64,000 bases of DNA, from positions 13,168,651 through 13,232,650 of the forward strand of contig OX387603.1 of the NCBI GenBank assembly GCA_947568835.1, read 5' to 3'. Position numbers and translations under genes: made by a program. The stretch is from Protonemura montana (lineage: Eukaryota > Arthropoda > Insecta > Plecoptera > Nemouridae). Below, piece after piece: positions 12,601-21,706 of the stretch. The notes under the pieces were generated by a model. It was not told where the DNA came from. It saw only the letters and a program-made list of their open reading frames with translations, and searched no databases. The number at the start of each line of letters is the position of its first letter. Position 1 is the stretch's first letter.

Positions 12601-15600
12601 TCGCACCAAATGTTTACTCACCAAACAACCTACCACCAACTTACCTTACCAAGTTCAGTCAAACCCACCCCTCCAGGTTGCGCAGTGGCGGCACTTCGTC
12701 CAAGTCTGCGCTGGATCGCGGCAAGACCAAGACACCTCCGGGATGGCGCGAACACCTCCGCGTACTGCTGCTTGAGAAGGCCGCGCTGGCGTATGCAGCA
12801 AAGGCGGAGCAGGCCACCCAGGCAGACCGGCATGCAGACGGCACGCGGGCGCTGGCTGCGTTGGTGCGCTGCCATCGCGCTGCGAGGGCGCTGGCCGGGG
12901 CAATGCCCGACGACGCACTTCTCGGCTACTTTCTCTGTAAGTTGGGTTCAATAGATTTTGAGTTGTTTGAGTTGTTTTGTTTGTTTTGAGTTATCTCAAG
13001 CTAGAGCCTTTGTTTCGCTTCTTTTATTCTCTCACATGAACTGAGATTTCCTATTTGAATACCAGTCTTAATCAGAACTACATACATTGGTAAGTGTGGC
13101 TCAATTTTCCACGTCTCTGTTGACCAAAGTACTGTTTGATGCTAAGTACAAGTCCTTCCTACTTATTTACGTAAGGTTAACCTATTTTCTTTATGAAAGA
13201 AGATAAAAAAAGTGCCTTCCTTTGAATTAGAAAAGCTACTCCCATTTTTTCCACGACTAAATTGAAGCAACCCATGACATAAGCCTACATGCTGATGAGT
13301 ACAATGATTTCTTTCAAAGAATCCTTTGCCATTTGAGATCTCAGACATCTTACACTTCACACACCCATTTACCTTTCCAGGTCGTGCCGGTGATTGCTGC
13401 CTGATGGCGGTCCAAAACTGGACGTCCCAAGAACCCGCTCCCTCCTCCCCCCATGACATCTCCATTGCACAGGAAGCTACCCTTGACTCTCCTGACCCTC
13501 CCGACCCCCTTGGAGACTCTCTGCGTGCGCTGGATTCCGCGCTGGACTCCCTGCGTTCTGCACTGGCTGCTGGCATCGCTTGCTACGCAACTGCGCTGGC
13601 TCACGAGCCCAGTGCGAGCCAGCGCGATGCGTTGCGCAGGCGTCTGGGAAATGCACACAATGAGTTAGCCGCCATGGTGATGAGGAGCGAAGAGGGGACG
13701 GCGAGAACGCATCTGGCGGCGGCTGCGACGCTGTTCAGGAAGGCAGGGGACGCAGTGAATCTCGCTCTGGTGCTCTGTAATGAGGGAAGGCTGGAGCGAC
13801 AGCAGCCAGGGTAAGGAGGTTTTTCTTTGATAATTTTATTTTTATTAGAATTTTTTAAATGGGTAGGAAAATACGACATATCTACATGGATTGTTGGTTT
13901 TAGACTGCCACTTTATCTGTCAAATTGGTTTCCTCTTTTTATCCTTTTCCTTTCCTCTTTCTTTTACCTCCATTGAAATCGGTTGAACAGTATTTTTAAG
14001 ATAAAATCACCAACAAAAAAACTGACACACTGCCTTCTAACACCATTTGAAGGCTTCATGTTACCATTTTTGTTGCCAATTCTAATCCTGAAAATACAAT
14101 TTCCATACTTCTTTTTTCTGACAACTTCCTACTTCTACAACTTTTTTGACATTTTTGCCTCACTCTCCCAAGGTCTTTGCTCCCAAGTATCCTTGTACTT
14201 TTCTATCCATCTTTCTCTTGTTCCATTTCTCTCCCCCTTTTCTCATATTCATTTAGGCATGTTAGTGACATTAGTGACGAACATGGTGGGTTCACTTAAC
14301 ATTCAAAATCTAGACTGGATATGAAATTTTGGTGAACTTAGTTAAGGTTGGAAGGGAAGCTAGACTACAAAAATATGCAACCGAACCGGGATACGAACCC
14401 GGGACCTCCCAATTGCTGGTCGGTGCTCTACCAACTGAGCAATCCAGGCACACATATTCCAGCTTTTGCGGGCTGGGATAAGGGATCCCCTCAAAAGGGG
14501 GAAGAGGCTGAGGGCGACTAAGGTTAAATACATAAGACAGGAGTTTAAAACACATTACAAATTTCTTAAAAACTCATTTGAAACCGATCACTTTTTTAAT
14601 ACTTGGCACGTTCACTCTACAGGTCTGCGCGTTTGCGGGCTGCACTATCATGCTACCGGACTGCGCACGCTGGGCTGGGTTCACGATCAGCGGCACCTCC
14701 CATCTGGGATACTGTCGGGTGGGAGATGTCCACCACGCTCTATCTACTAGCCACCTCCGAGCAAGATGCCGCTGGCCAAGCGGTCAGTTCTTGTCAATAT
14801 CTTTTGTTAATTTAACCACTTTGGATGAAAAGTACAAGCTTAAATAATGTGGTAAATATTAAATAGCAATGCTGGGATATGTTCCTGTTGCTACCGCGAC
14901 TATGGATAGATTTTCTTGGATAGATTTTCTAGTCATAAGTTTAATACGTTTCTCTGGCTGCATTCCAAAGTTTTTAAAGTTTATTCAAGATTATTTGCTA
15001 ACTCAACCATTATTAAAACATACTTCATTCTTTAAAGCGGATTGTCACATTTACAACTGGGTCATTCCATGTGTAATCACTCACTTTTAATTAAATTTCA
15101 CTTTGACCGACCCAGATTTTGATGAAAATTGGTATACTTGTTAAGTTTGTTGACTTAGGGGCTATTTTTTTTTTTTTTTTTTTTTGGTCCAACCGTTCGG
15201 ATATTACAAGGGGGGGAAGTTGGGGTCATTTTGCCCCCCGGGCGTGTAGTGACCACCCTTTCTACGCAATATCTAGGGTTCTATGGGAGCTACAGAGCTG
15301 GGAAAAAAATCATCTGAAAGGTAATTTCATACCCTACCTGAATATGGAAACAAAAATGACGATATGTTAATACGAATTTAATTGTGATTTTACACATCTG
15401 CATTTTCCAAAATGACCATATCGCTGATGAGTCATTTTTGATTTGCCTGATTTTTTTTCTATATATACAGAACATACATATGATCATGTGTTCCAAAAAT
15501 CAAGATGGGTGTTTTACCACTTTCCAAGAAAAAAAATTTTTTCTATAAAAAAGTGCCTTTTTGCCAGTAGAACAGCATTTTGATCACAATTATTGTGATC

Positions 15601-18600
15601 AGAGCACTGGCATATATTTTATATTAAAGTTGATTTTTGTTTGCACAGTTGCATGTTCTTGAAATGTTATTCTCTACAATACAAATCGATTGTTTGCCAT
15701 ATTCCTGTAAATCATGGATCAAGTTGAAACAGTTCATAGAAGTCAAAAGTTTGTTCATTTCTTGTCTGGACTTGCATCTACAAGAATCTTAAAATGGTAT
15801 TCCCTAGAATACAACTATAGATTGTTTGTCATGCTCCTGAATCATGGATCAAGTTGTAACAGGTTACAAGTAAAAAGTTTGGTAATTTCTTGTCTGGACT
15901 AAAGCAATCAGTCTCTGGCCTCATGTTGATGAGGATAGAAGCTAATTTGCTCTCAAGCACCTTTTATTTAGAGATTCATAATGTGCTCAATTGGACTGTT
16001 CTTTGAAGAAGAATGTGGACCCATCGAAGATCTAGCGATTAAAAGCATTGAAAGTTTCAATAGTGACCAGCAGTTATCATTAGCTCTGCGTACTAAGTGT
16101 GATAATGTGAAGACCGTGTGTCATTTACATGAAAAGAAATTCCTTCGTCTGTATAGCTGTCACCACAAGTTATGCTGCGATCCGTTTCAGGCTCACTGTG
16201 GAATAGTGAAAGTTAATGGGTTAAGAGAAATTAATGCAGCATCCAGGACGAAATACTTGGAGATTGCCGACCTCATCCCTGGAAAGAAATTATGCTCAAC
16301 TTGCCGTAAGCTGCTCTCGCTCAGGCTGAAGGAACTAACAACCGTTTCTGTTCTAACGCCAACTAAATCCACTGAACTTGACCTACCTTTCGTGGACATA
16401 CCCTGTGAAGCAGATGCCGTGAATCAGTCTTTAGCTGCATTTGGTGTGTCACCTATTAATACCACCAAACTAAAGGGTAAATCTATGTTTTATTCGAAAA
16501 GAAAGTTCAGCGAAATAACACAAGGTGTAAAGAAGAGATTGGAACTAGTATCTCCCAGTAATGAAGAAATCAGCAAAGAAGATTTGACATCTTCAGAGGA
16601 GTGCAAGGACAGCATCCGTGATGGGTCAGAGATAATAGCACAACTGAAAGAAAAGTTTAAGACGAGTACCAGAAGCGAGAAAATAACAATTTTATCTGTG
16701 CTTCCAAAAAGTTGGAGCATTAAGAGAATAATGCAAGAGTTCAATGCATCTAACCATTTGGTACGTAAAACCAAACAACTAGTAAAGGCCCAAGGGATAC
16801 TGCCATCTGCAAATCAAAAAGCAGGAAAAACTCTTTCCCCTGATTGCATTCAACTGATTGAAGAGTTTTATGAAAATGATGATGTAAGCCGTGTCATGCC
16901 GGGTAAAAAAGATTTTGTCTCGGTTAAAGTGGGTGACAATCGAGTTCACCGCCAGAAGAGACTAGTGTTAAGCAACTTAAGTGAAGTGTATCGCAGCTTC
17001 AAAGATAAATATCCTGACATCAAGGTTGGATTCTCGAAGTTTGCAGAGCTCAGACCCAAACATTGTGTTCTGGCAGGAGCAGCTGGGACACATTCTGTCT
17101 GTGTCTGTACGATACACCAAAACGTTAAGTTGATGGCTTTGGGAGCAAAGCTGCCTTTGCTTTCAGACGGTACCATCAAATCATACCAACACTGCCTTGC
17201 CAGCCTCATGTGCAACCCCCCGCTTCTCAACTGCTTTGTAGGAAAGTGTGGCAATTGTCCGGGAACCGATGAACTTCGTGAATGGCTAGAAATCTCATTC
17301 AGTGAAAATTTCATAGACTCTGTGACTTATAAACAGTGGCTGTCAACAGACAGATGTACCCTAGAGACAATTACGAAACCTACAGATGAGTTTGTTGACT
17401 GTTTTATTGAAAAATGCATTTTATTAAGAAATCATGATTTTATTGCACGGCAGCAAGCGGCATTCATGCAGGAGAAGAAAGCCAACCTTAAACCAGGGGA
17501 AGTTTTAGTAGTGGGCGACTTCGCTGAGAATTATTCTTTTGTGCTCCAGGATGCTGCACAAGGTTACCATTGGAATAACAGCCAATGCACCCTTCACCCA
17601 TTTGTGTGTTACTTTAAGCCTGAAGATCGAGACATACAACATTTAAGTTACGTTGTCATTTCTGACTCGCTAACTCATGACACCGTTACTGTGCACACTT
17701 TCCAAAAGCACCTGATAAGACACCTGAAACAAAACATTTCGGATGTATCCCATTTAATTTACTTTTCTGATGGAGCGGCAGCCCAATATAAGAATAAGAA
17801 GAATTTTTCCAACTTGTGCCATCATGAAGTTGACTTCGAACTAACTGCTGAGTGGCATTTTTTTGCCACATCCCACGGTAAAGGACCATGCGATGGAGTT
17901 GGTGGGACTGTAAAACGAAATGCAGCACGGGCAAGTTTACAGAAACCATATGCCGACCAAATAATGACGCCGATAGACTTTTACCGGTGGGCAACAGAAA
18001 ATGTGTGGACTGTAAATTTTGTGTTTGTAGCCAATGAAGAGATTACAGCAAATGGCATCAAACTTAAAGAACGATTCAAAGAATTAAAAACTATCGTAGG
18101 CACAAGAAGCTTTCATGCGTTCTACCCAAAATCGCTAACTTCCTTACATGTGAAACACTTTTCTCTTTCTGAAGAAATCAACATTGTGAAGATTGTTGAG
18201 AAAAATGAAGAAGGAGAAGAAGAAGAAGAAGAAGAAGAGGAGGAAGCAACAGCAGCAGAAATACCCGAGTTTGAGTTCAAAGACGTGGGCAGTTTCATCA
18301 CTGTAGCATACAACGAAGACTGGTGGCTAGCGTGTGTTCTTGAAAAATCATCACAGTCTCTTGAACTTCAAGTCAACTTTCTACACCCTCATGGACCAGC
18401 TCCATCATATTTTTATCCCAGTGTACAAGACAAACTAATTGTAGCTTTTGCTGATGTTTTAACACTGGCCGACCCCAACACGGCAACTGGTCGAACATAC
18501 TTTTTGTCGGCTACAGACACCAACAGGGCAACAGCAGGGCTTATAAAATATGTACCTCAATAAGGTAAACTACATCTCTCTTAAGATATGCAAATTTGTA

Positions 18601-21600
18601 CTTCATAGTAGCTATGATTGTAAGTAATGATCATTTTCTTGAATGTTGTCTTAAATTCAGTTCATATTAATTTATATTATGAATGAATTTGCAGAAAACA
18701 TTTTTTTTTCTTGGAAAGTAGTAGAACACCCATCTTGATTTTTGGAACACATGATCATATGTATGTTCTGTACATATAGAAAAAAAATCAGGCAAATCAA
18801 AAATGACTCATCAGCGATATGGTCATTTTGGAAAATGCAGATGTGTAAAATCACAATTAAATTCGTATTAACATATCGTCATTTTTGTTTCCATATTCAG
18901 GTAGGGTATGAAATTACCTTTCAGATGATTTTTTTCCCAGCTCTGTAGCTCCCATAGAACCCTAGATATTGCGTAGAAAGGGTGGTCACTACACGCGCGG
19001 GGGGCAAAATGACCCCAACTTCCCCCCCTTGTAATATCCGAACGGTTGGACCAAAAAAAAAAAAATTAAAAAATAGCCCCTAAGTCAACAAACTTAACAA
19101 GTATACCAATTTTCATCAAAATCTGGGTCGGTCAAAGTTTGAGGTGAGTGATTACACATGGAATGACCCAACTATTTTTTTCAGTAGTTATTTAGTAGTA
19201 ACTTAACTTAGTAGTAACTTCTTATGCTTTAAGCCAATCAATCAGTTATTCTGAATTTTTAATATTGTTAACTGATGACATTCCATTCTGAACCTCTAGC
19301 CATGTAATAGAAAAGAAAATCCACCTGGAAAAACACAGAAATTTTTTGAAAGCTTTTCTCTTTGTTAAGTTGTCTCAATGAAATTAGCAAGCCATTCAGT
19401 TGACACAGATAGTTAATTTAATCCACATGTGCACAAGTACCAACAATTCCTTCCCTGTGCTTAGCCCACCGGTGAATCTGCACGTGACGTAAGCGAGTTG
19501 CTTCATTTGGCGCTGGGCAGCTGCACAGACAGCGGGCAAGATGTCGCACGGAGGCCAGTCTATGAGTTCCGTGCGGCAGCGCTCCATCATAGACTCGGGG
19601 CGCTACACGCAGCAGCGCCAGACAGACGCCTGCTGCGGCTTGCGAGGAGGCATTGGACGCTGGCCGCGGAAGCGTTTGCTAGGCTGGAACGACCGGCAGA
19701 GTTTCTACGTGCGCAGCTCGATCATGAGGCATTGCTGGAGGCACAGGCGCATGGTATGTTGATGGAAATCACCTGATTTGGTAGTAATCTTCATATTTGC
19801 TGTTTAATTTTGTCACCTTGCTAGTTTTTCAAAACATTTTATTCATGGTATGATGTGAGAGACAGTATTTTTGAACCACTACCCACTTTACAAGTATGTA
19901 GGAGAAAGTTTCTAAACAAAAGTAGAAAAAGAATGGAAGTATATCAAATTAATTTCCTTTCGTTTAGCATACAGAATTTGTATTATGATGATGTTTTGAA
20001 TCATTTGATGAACTGGTGAAAACTGAAAAGAAAAGAAAGAAAAGCAACTTGCCGAGGTAGAAAGTGTCAATTGCGAAAAATAAAGCTGCTGCCTTGTTCA
20101 CGCTCAAATAGCCAAAATGCTGACACCCCGATAAACAAAAAAAAACAACCTTGTGAGATAGATCTATCACACGTAAACAAAACAGCAGCTGTAATGTTGT
20201 TAGCCTCTACCATTGAGTGTAGGTTATAGGTAGAGTTTCAACGTCAATGTTAAAGTCTCTGCGTGAAAAATTACTACCTTACCGACAAAAATGCAGAGTA
20301 CCGGACAATCACGTTAAGTGGAGCCACTGTCGTATGAATTTTAATTTCAATATTTCTCGTAGGTTAACTCGCTTTTGAAACTTTTCATGCTCAAAAAATC
20401 TTCATCAATGTTTACCTCAACGATTGATACACATGTAACGATATTCATAAGCGAGTAACCTACTTTAAATATCGAAATTAAATTTCATGTTACAGTGGCT
20501 CCACTTAACGTACTCTGCATTTTTGTCGGTAAGGTAGTCATTTGGCGGCTATCTTTCACGCAGAGACTGTAACATTGACGTTGAAACTCTAACTATAACC
20601 TACACTCAACGCCTCTACTCATCTTTTACTGTTGACAATTTCTGCCTAGGTAAGTTGCGTATCCTACTTTTCTTTTTCCCAGTCCTTTTAACTGCCTTTT
20701 GGCACTCATACCAATTTGACTATTTCATGATTCATAAACCACAGTGAAATGGGATTAATATGGCCCCATTATAAGTTGTTTTAGGAAAAGCATTTTTGAT
20801 CAATGAGTAATGACTAATGACATAATCCTAGTGCTCACACAAATTGTGTAATTCTTAACACCACAGAGGCATCTACACCAAGCAGCAAGATGAAGCTCTA
20901 CGACACCGCGCTGGCACTGATTGCTGACTGCCGACCGGTCTTGCAGCTGTTGACGCAGCGAACTGATCGACCCACAGACTCGGTGGGCGCTGATGCTGAA
21001 GAAGACGAGGCCGAACAACGTGCTGAGAACAAGCTGACTGCTCTGCTCAAGCAACGGTTGACTTTCGTGCTGCTCAAACTGACTCAGCTTAGTGCCAAGG
21101 GGTCCAAGGGAGTTCTCGAAGGAGGGTACGTATTTTTAGAATACAAGGGAGCAAGTAGTTCTGAATAAGTAATAAAAGTTACTTAGTTTGATGATTTGGC
21201 TTTGTAAGGCAACAATCTTCAAAAAAGCCAAATTCTTTTCCTCTAAAGGCTGTTATGTTCTTCTTATTTTTGTAAATTCAGTGAAGGCATTAATTCCCTT
21301 GTTAATGATTTTCTCCAAACTTGAAAAGAGATGTGAAAGGACAGTCGTAACTTATTTAGAGACTCTATCACCAATTTTCATTTCATTACCCATTGTTAGG
21401 CATCAGCAGGGAAAAAGCATACACAAATTGAATTTTAATATTTTTTCGAACAAACTTACAGCGTATAAAAATCTCAGTGTACCCTAATGGTTGCTGCTAA
21501 AAGCTAATTTCTCTCCCCTGTAACTAAAGGATGTCTTGGCTTTCAGATGTGTCGAGTACAAATCGCTCTATGGTGCAAGCCTCGCTGCATCTACACCCGA

Positions 21601-21706
21601 GGCTGCCCCGAAACTGGCGGCTATCCTGCTGGAAATCTTGGCGCTGCTGGGAAGTTCGGCTGCGAGATTGGCTCGAGACGATCTGGGACTCGACTCAGTA
21701 TCTTAG
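6608..21706 (+). CDS. EDRF1: Erythroid differentiation-related factor 1 (EDRF1) orthologue, 13 coding exons
   Basis: Exons: 6608-7276, 7850-8136, 9999-10259, 10619-10826, 11102-11425, 11910-12101, 12247-12365, 12677-12936, 13381-13810, 14623-14782, 19465-19753, 20867-21125, 21547-21706. Every junction is GT/AG and in phase, giving 1205 residues; the human protein is of similar length. Family blocks in order: SSGFSSLRMAHAFPD, SDAENIKKLLKIPYS, LPIFGGTTRP, PINVLTGLDYWLDNL then CNVPELVMCYHLDGFVQKYE, VAQNILSFLKANAAKAGHTYW, NPFTVPVAMLLYRVA, a variable Lys-rich linker (exon 5), then C-terminal helical repeats with WDTVGWEMSTTLY, EFRAAALHHRLGALH and a final Leu/Ala-rich helix. The vertebrate protein is described as a nuclear regulator of globin genes; the role outside vertebrates is not known to me. 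The first in-frame ATG gives an acidic MDICEEEEEDEF start. Confidence 0.95.
7712..7786 (+). repeat. tRNA-derived SINE (intron 1 of EDRF1)
   Basis: The tRNA-like head has a box A region (TAGCTCAATGGGTTAAAGC) and a box B (GGGGTTCGAGTCCC), followed by 'ttttggcat' and a T/A-rich tail resembling that of the copy at 50097-50170. The acceptor stem does not pair properly, so this is a SINE or tRNA pseudogene and not a functional tRNA. Confidence 0.65.
8443..9825. mobile_element. Non-coding inverted-repeat element (MITE-like) in EDRF1 intron 2
   Basis: The left end reads GGTAGAGCCAAGATTTTACGG and the complement of the right end reads GGTAGAGCCACGATTATATGG, so about 20 bases of the termini are inverted repeats. 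Both subterminal regions are rich in ATTTCG/TTTCGCG and GTTATG motifs absent elsewhere in the window. The 1.38 kb between contains no long ORF. I do not find a convincing target duplication, so the exact ends and the superfamily stay open. Confidence 0.5.
11795..11877 (-). repeat. Fragment of dispersed repeat family D (EDRF1 intron 5)
   Basis: This is the complement of the family D start: 'aatgcgtcgttaagccc..aatcagttatcaatcaac' matches GTTGATTGATT..GGGCTTTAACGACGCA. The rest of the repeat is missing or decayed. Confidence 0.5.
12108..12192 (-). repeat. Fragment of dispersed repeat family D (EDRF1 intron 6)
   Basis: The stretch 'cattagaccagtgccacagggcccgttgtcaaaa' followed by 'aacaccacta' is the complement of TTTTGACAAC..GGCACTGGTCTAATG, the first 80 bases of family D. 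It nearly fills this 145-base intron. Confidence 0.5.
14380..14452 (-). repeat. tRNA-Ala-like sequence (SINE head or pseudo-tRNA)
   Basis: On the minus strand the D-arm is perfect (GCTC-AGTTGGTA-GAGC) and the T-arm is perfect (CCGGG-TTCGTAT-CCCGG). A short anticodon stem encloses CCAGCAA, which would present AGC (Ala). The acceptor strands (GCCTGG and TTCGGTT) do not pair over seven bases, so a working tRNA is unlikely. It lies in EDRF1 intron 9, antisense to the gene. Confidence 0.55.
15059..15536. repeat. Left terminal inverted repeat of the Sola-like transposon
   Basis: About 480 bases pair with 18702-19169 in inverse orientation, from GGGTCATTCC through 'gaccgacccagatttt', 'gtagtgaccaccctttctac' and 'catatgatcatgtgttcc'. 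Differences are few, mainly the length of a poly-T run near 15164-15185 and an insertion close to the end (15080-15100). Confidence 0.85.
15981..18563 (+). CDS. Transposase-like protein of the Sola-like element (860 aa)
   Basis: Single open frame between the inverted repeats. Near residues 40-75 is a Cys/His cluster (CDNVKTVCHLHEKK..CHHKLCC..HCG), followed near 105 by CSTCRKL; these could bind zinc. A central block carries the likely catalytic acids: GDFAENY (Asp near 513), FSDGAAAQYKN (Asp near 597) and SHGKGPCDGVGGTVKR (Asp near 638). This order fits an RNase H-fold DDE/D nuclease, although which third acid is catalytic is unclear. A Glu-rich run (18206-18246) precedes a C-terminal Tudor/SH3-looking region (VGSFITVAYNEDWWLACVLE..FLHPHGPAPSYFYPS). 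Similar proteins are, to my knowledge, annotated only as uncharacterised in aphids, hydra and other animals. The frame has no breaks, so the copy may be autonomous. Confidence 0.8.
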   Translation: MCSIGLFFEEECGPIEDLAIKSIESFNSDQQLSLALRTKCDNVKTVCHLHEKKFLRLYSCHHKLCCDPFQAHCGIVKVNGLREINAASRTKYLEIADLIPGKKLCSTCRKLLSLRLKELTTVSVLTPTKSTELDLPFVDIPCEADAVNQSLAAFGVSPINTTKLKGKSMFYSKRKFSEITQGVKKRLELVSPSNEEISKEDLTSSEECKDSIRDGSEIIAQLKEKFKTSTRSEKITILSVLPKSWSIKRIMQEFNASNHLVRKTKQLVKAQGILPSANQKAGKTLSPDCIQLIEEFYENDDVSRVMPGKKDFVSVKVGDNRVHRQKRLVLSNLSEVYRSFKDKYPDIKVGFSKFAELRPKHCVLAGAAGTHSVCVCTIHQNVKLMALGAKLPLLSDGTIKSYQHCLASLMCNPPLLNCFVGKCGNCPGTDELREWLEISFSENFIDSVTYKQWLSTDRCTLETITKPTDEFVDCFIEKCILLRNHDFIARQQAAFMQEKKANLKPGEVLVVGDFAENYSFVLQDAAQGYHWNNSQCTLHPFVCYFKPEDRDIQHLSYVVISDSLTHDTVTVHTFQKHLIRHLKQNISDVSHLIYFSDGAAAQYKNKKNFSNLCHHEVDFELTAEWHFFATSHGKGPCDGVGGTVKRNAARASLQKPYADQIMTPIDFYRWATENVWTVNFVFVANEEITANGIKLKERFKELKTIVGTRSFHAFYPKSLTSLHVKHFSLSEEINIVKIVEKNEEGEEEEEEEEEEATAAEIPEFEFKDVGSFITVAYNEDWWLACVLEKSSQSLELQVNFLHPHGPAPSYFYPSVQDKLIVAFADVLTLADPNTATGRTYFLSATDTNRATAGLIKYVPQ
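18702..19169. repeat. Right terminal inverted repeat of the Sola-like transposon
   Basis: This is the inverse of 15059-15536, ending GGAATGACCC directly before the AACT target duplication (19170-19173). Confidence 0.85.
20211..20610. mobile_element. Foldback MITE with 8-bp target duplication (EDRF1 intron 11)
   Basis: The 400-bp element is almost entirely palindromic. The left arm begins CATTGAGTGTAGGTTATAGG and the complement of the right arm begins GTTGAGTGTAGGTTATAG. The arms stay alignable through 'agagtttcaacgtcaatgtta', 'ccgacaaaaatgcagagta' and 'gtggagccactgt' almost to the centre. It is bounded by perfect 8-bp repeats GCCTCTAC (20203-20210 and 20611-20618). An 8-bp duplication with a CA start fits a hAT- or P-type non-autonomous element. 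No ORF of note. A sequence resembling its centre (CAACGATTGATAAACATGT) recurs near 42680 in the WDY gene. Confidence 0.85.

Larger units (their letters stand above)
15059..19169 (+). mobile_element. Complete DNA transposon, Sola-like, in EDRF1 intron 10
   Basis: This 4111-bp element begins GGGTCATTCCATGTG and ends with the exact inverse CACATGGAATGACCC. The terminal inverted repeats are about 470-480 bp and nearly identical. Each side is flanked by AACT (15055-15058 and 19170-19173), a perfect 4-bp target duplication. One intact 860-codon ORF fills the interior. Two diverged direct repeats of about 115 bp (about 15660-15776 and 15795-15900, each ending 'atttcttgtctggact') lie before the ORF. 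A 4-bp duplication with an unusual DDE-type protein recalls the Sola superfamily; that assignment is inference from the duplication length and protein style. Intact ends, target duplication and ORF indicate a recent insertion. Confidence 0.85.

Noticed and set aside
12655..12951. Long minus-strand frames opposite EDRF1 exon 8
   Set aside because: They are shadows of a GC-rich exon; the plus frame joins in phase and matches EDRF1.
14380..14452. Functional tRNA-Ala gene
   Set aside because: D- and T-arms are good but the acceptor stem does not pair and the anticodon stem has only four pairs including a wobble.
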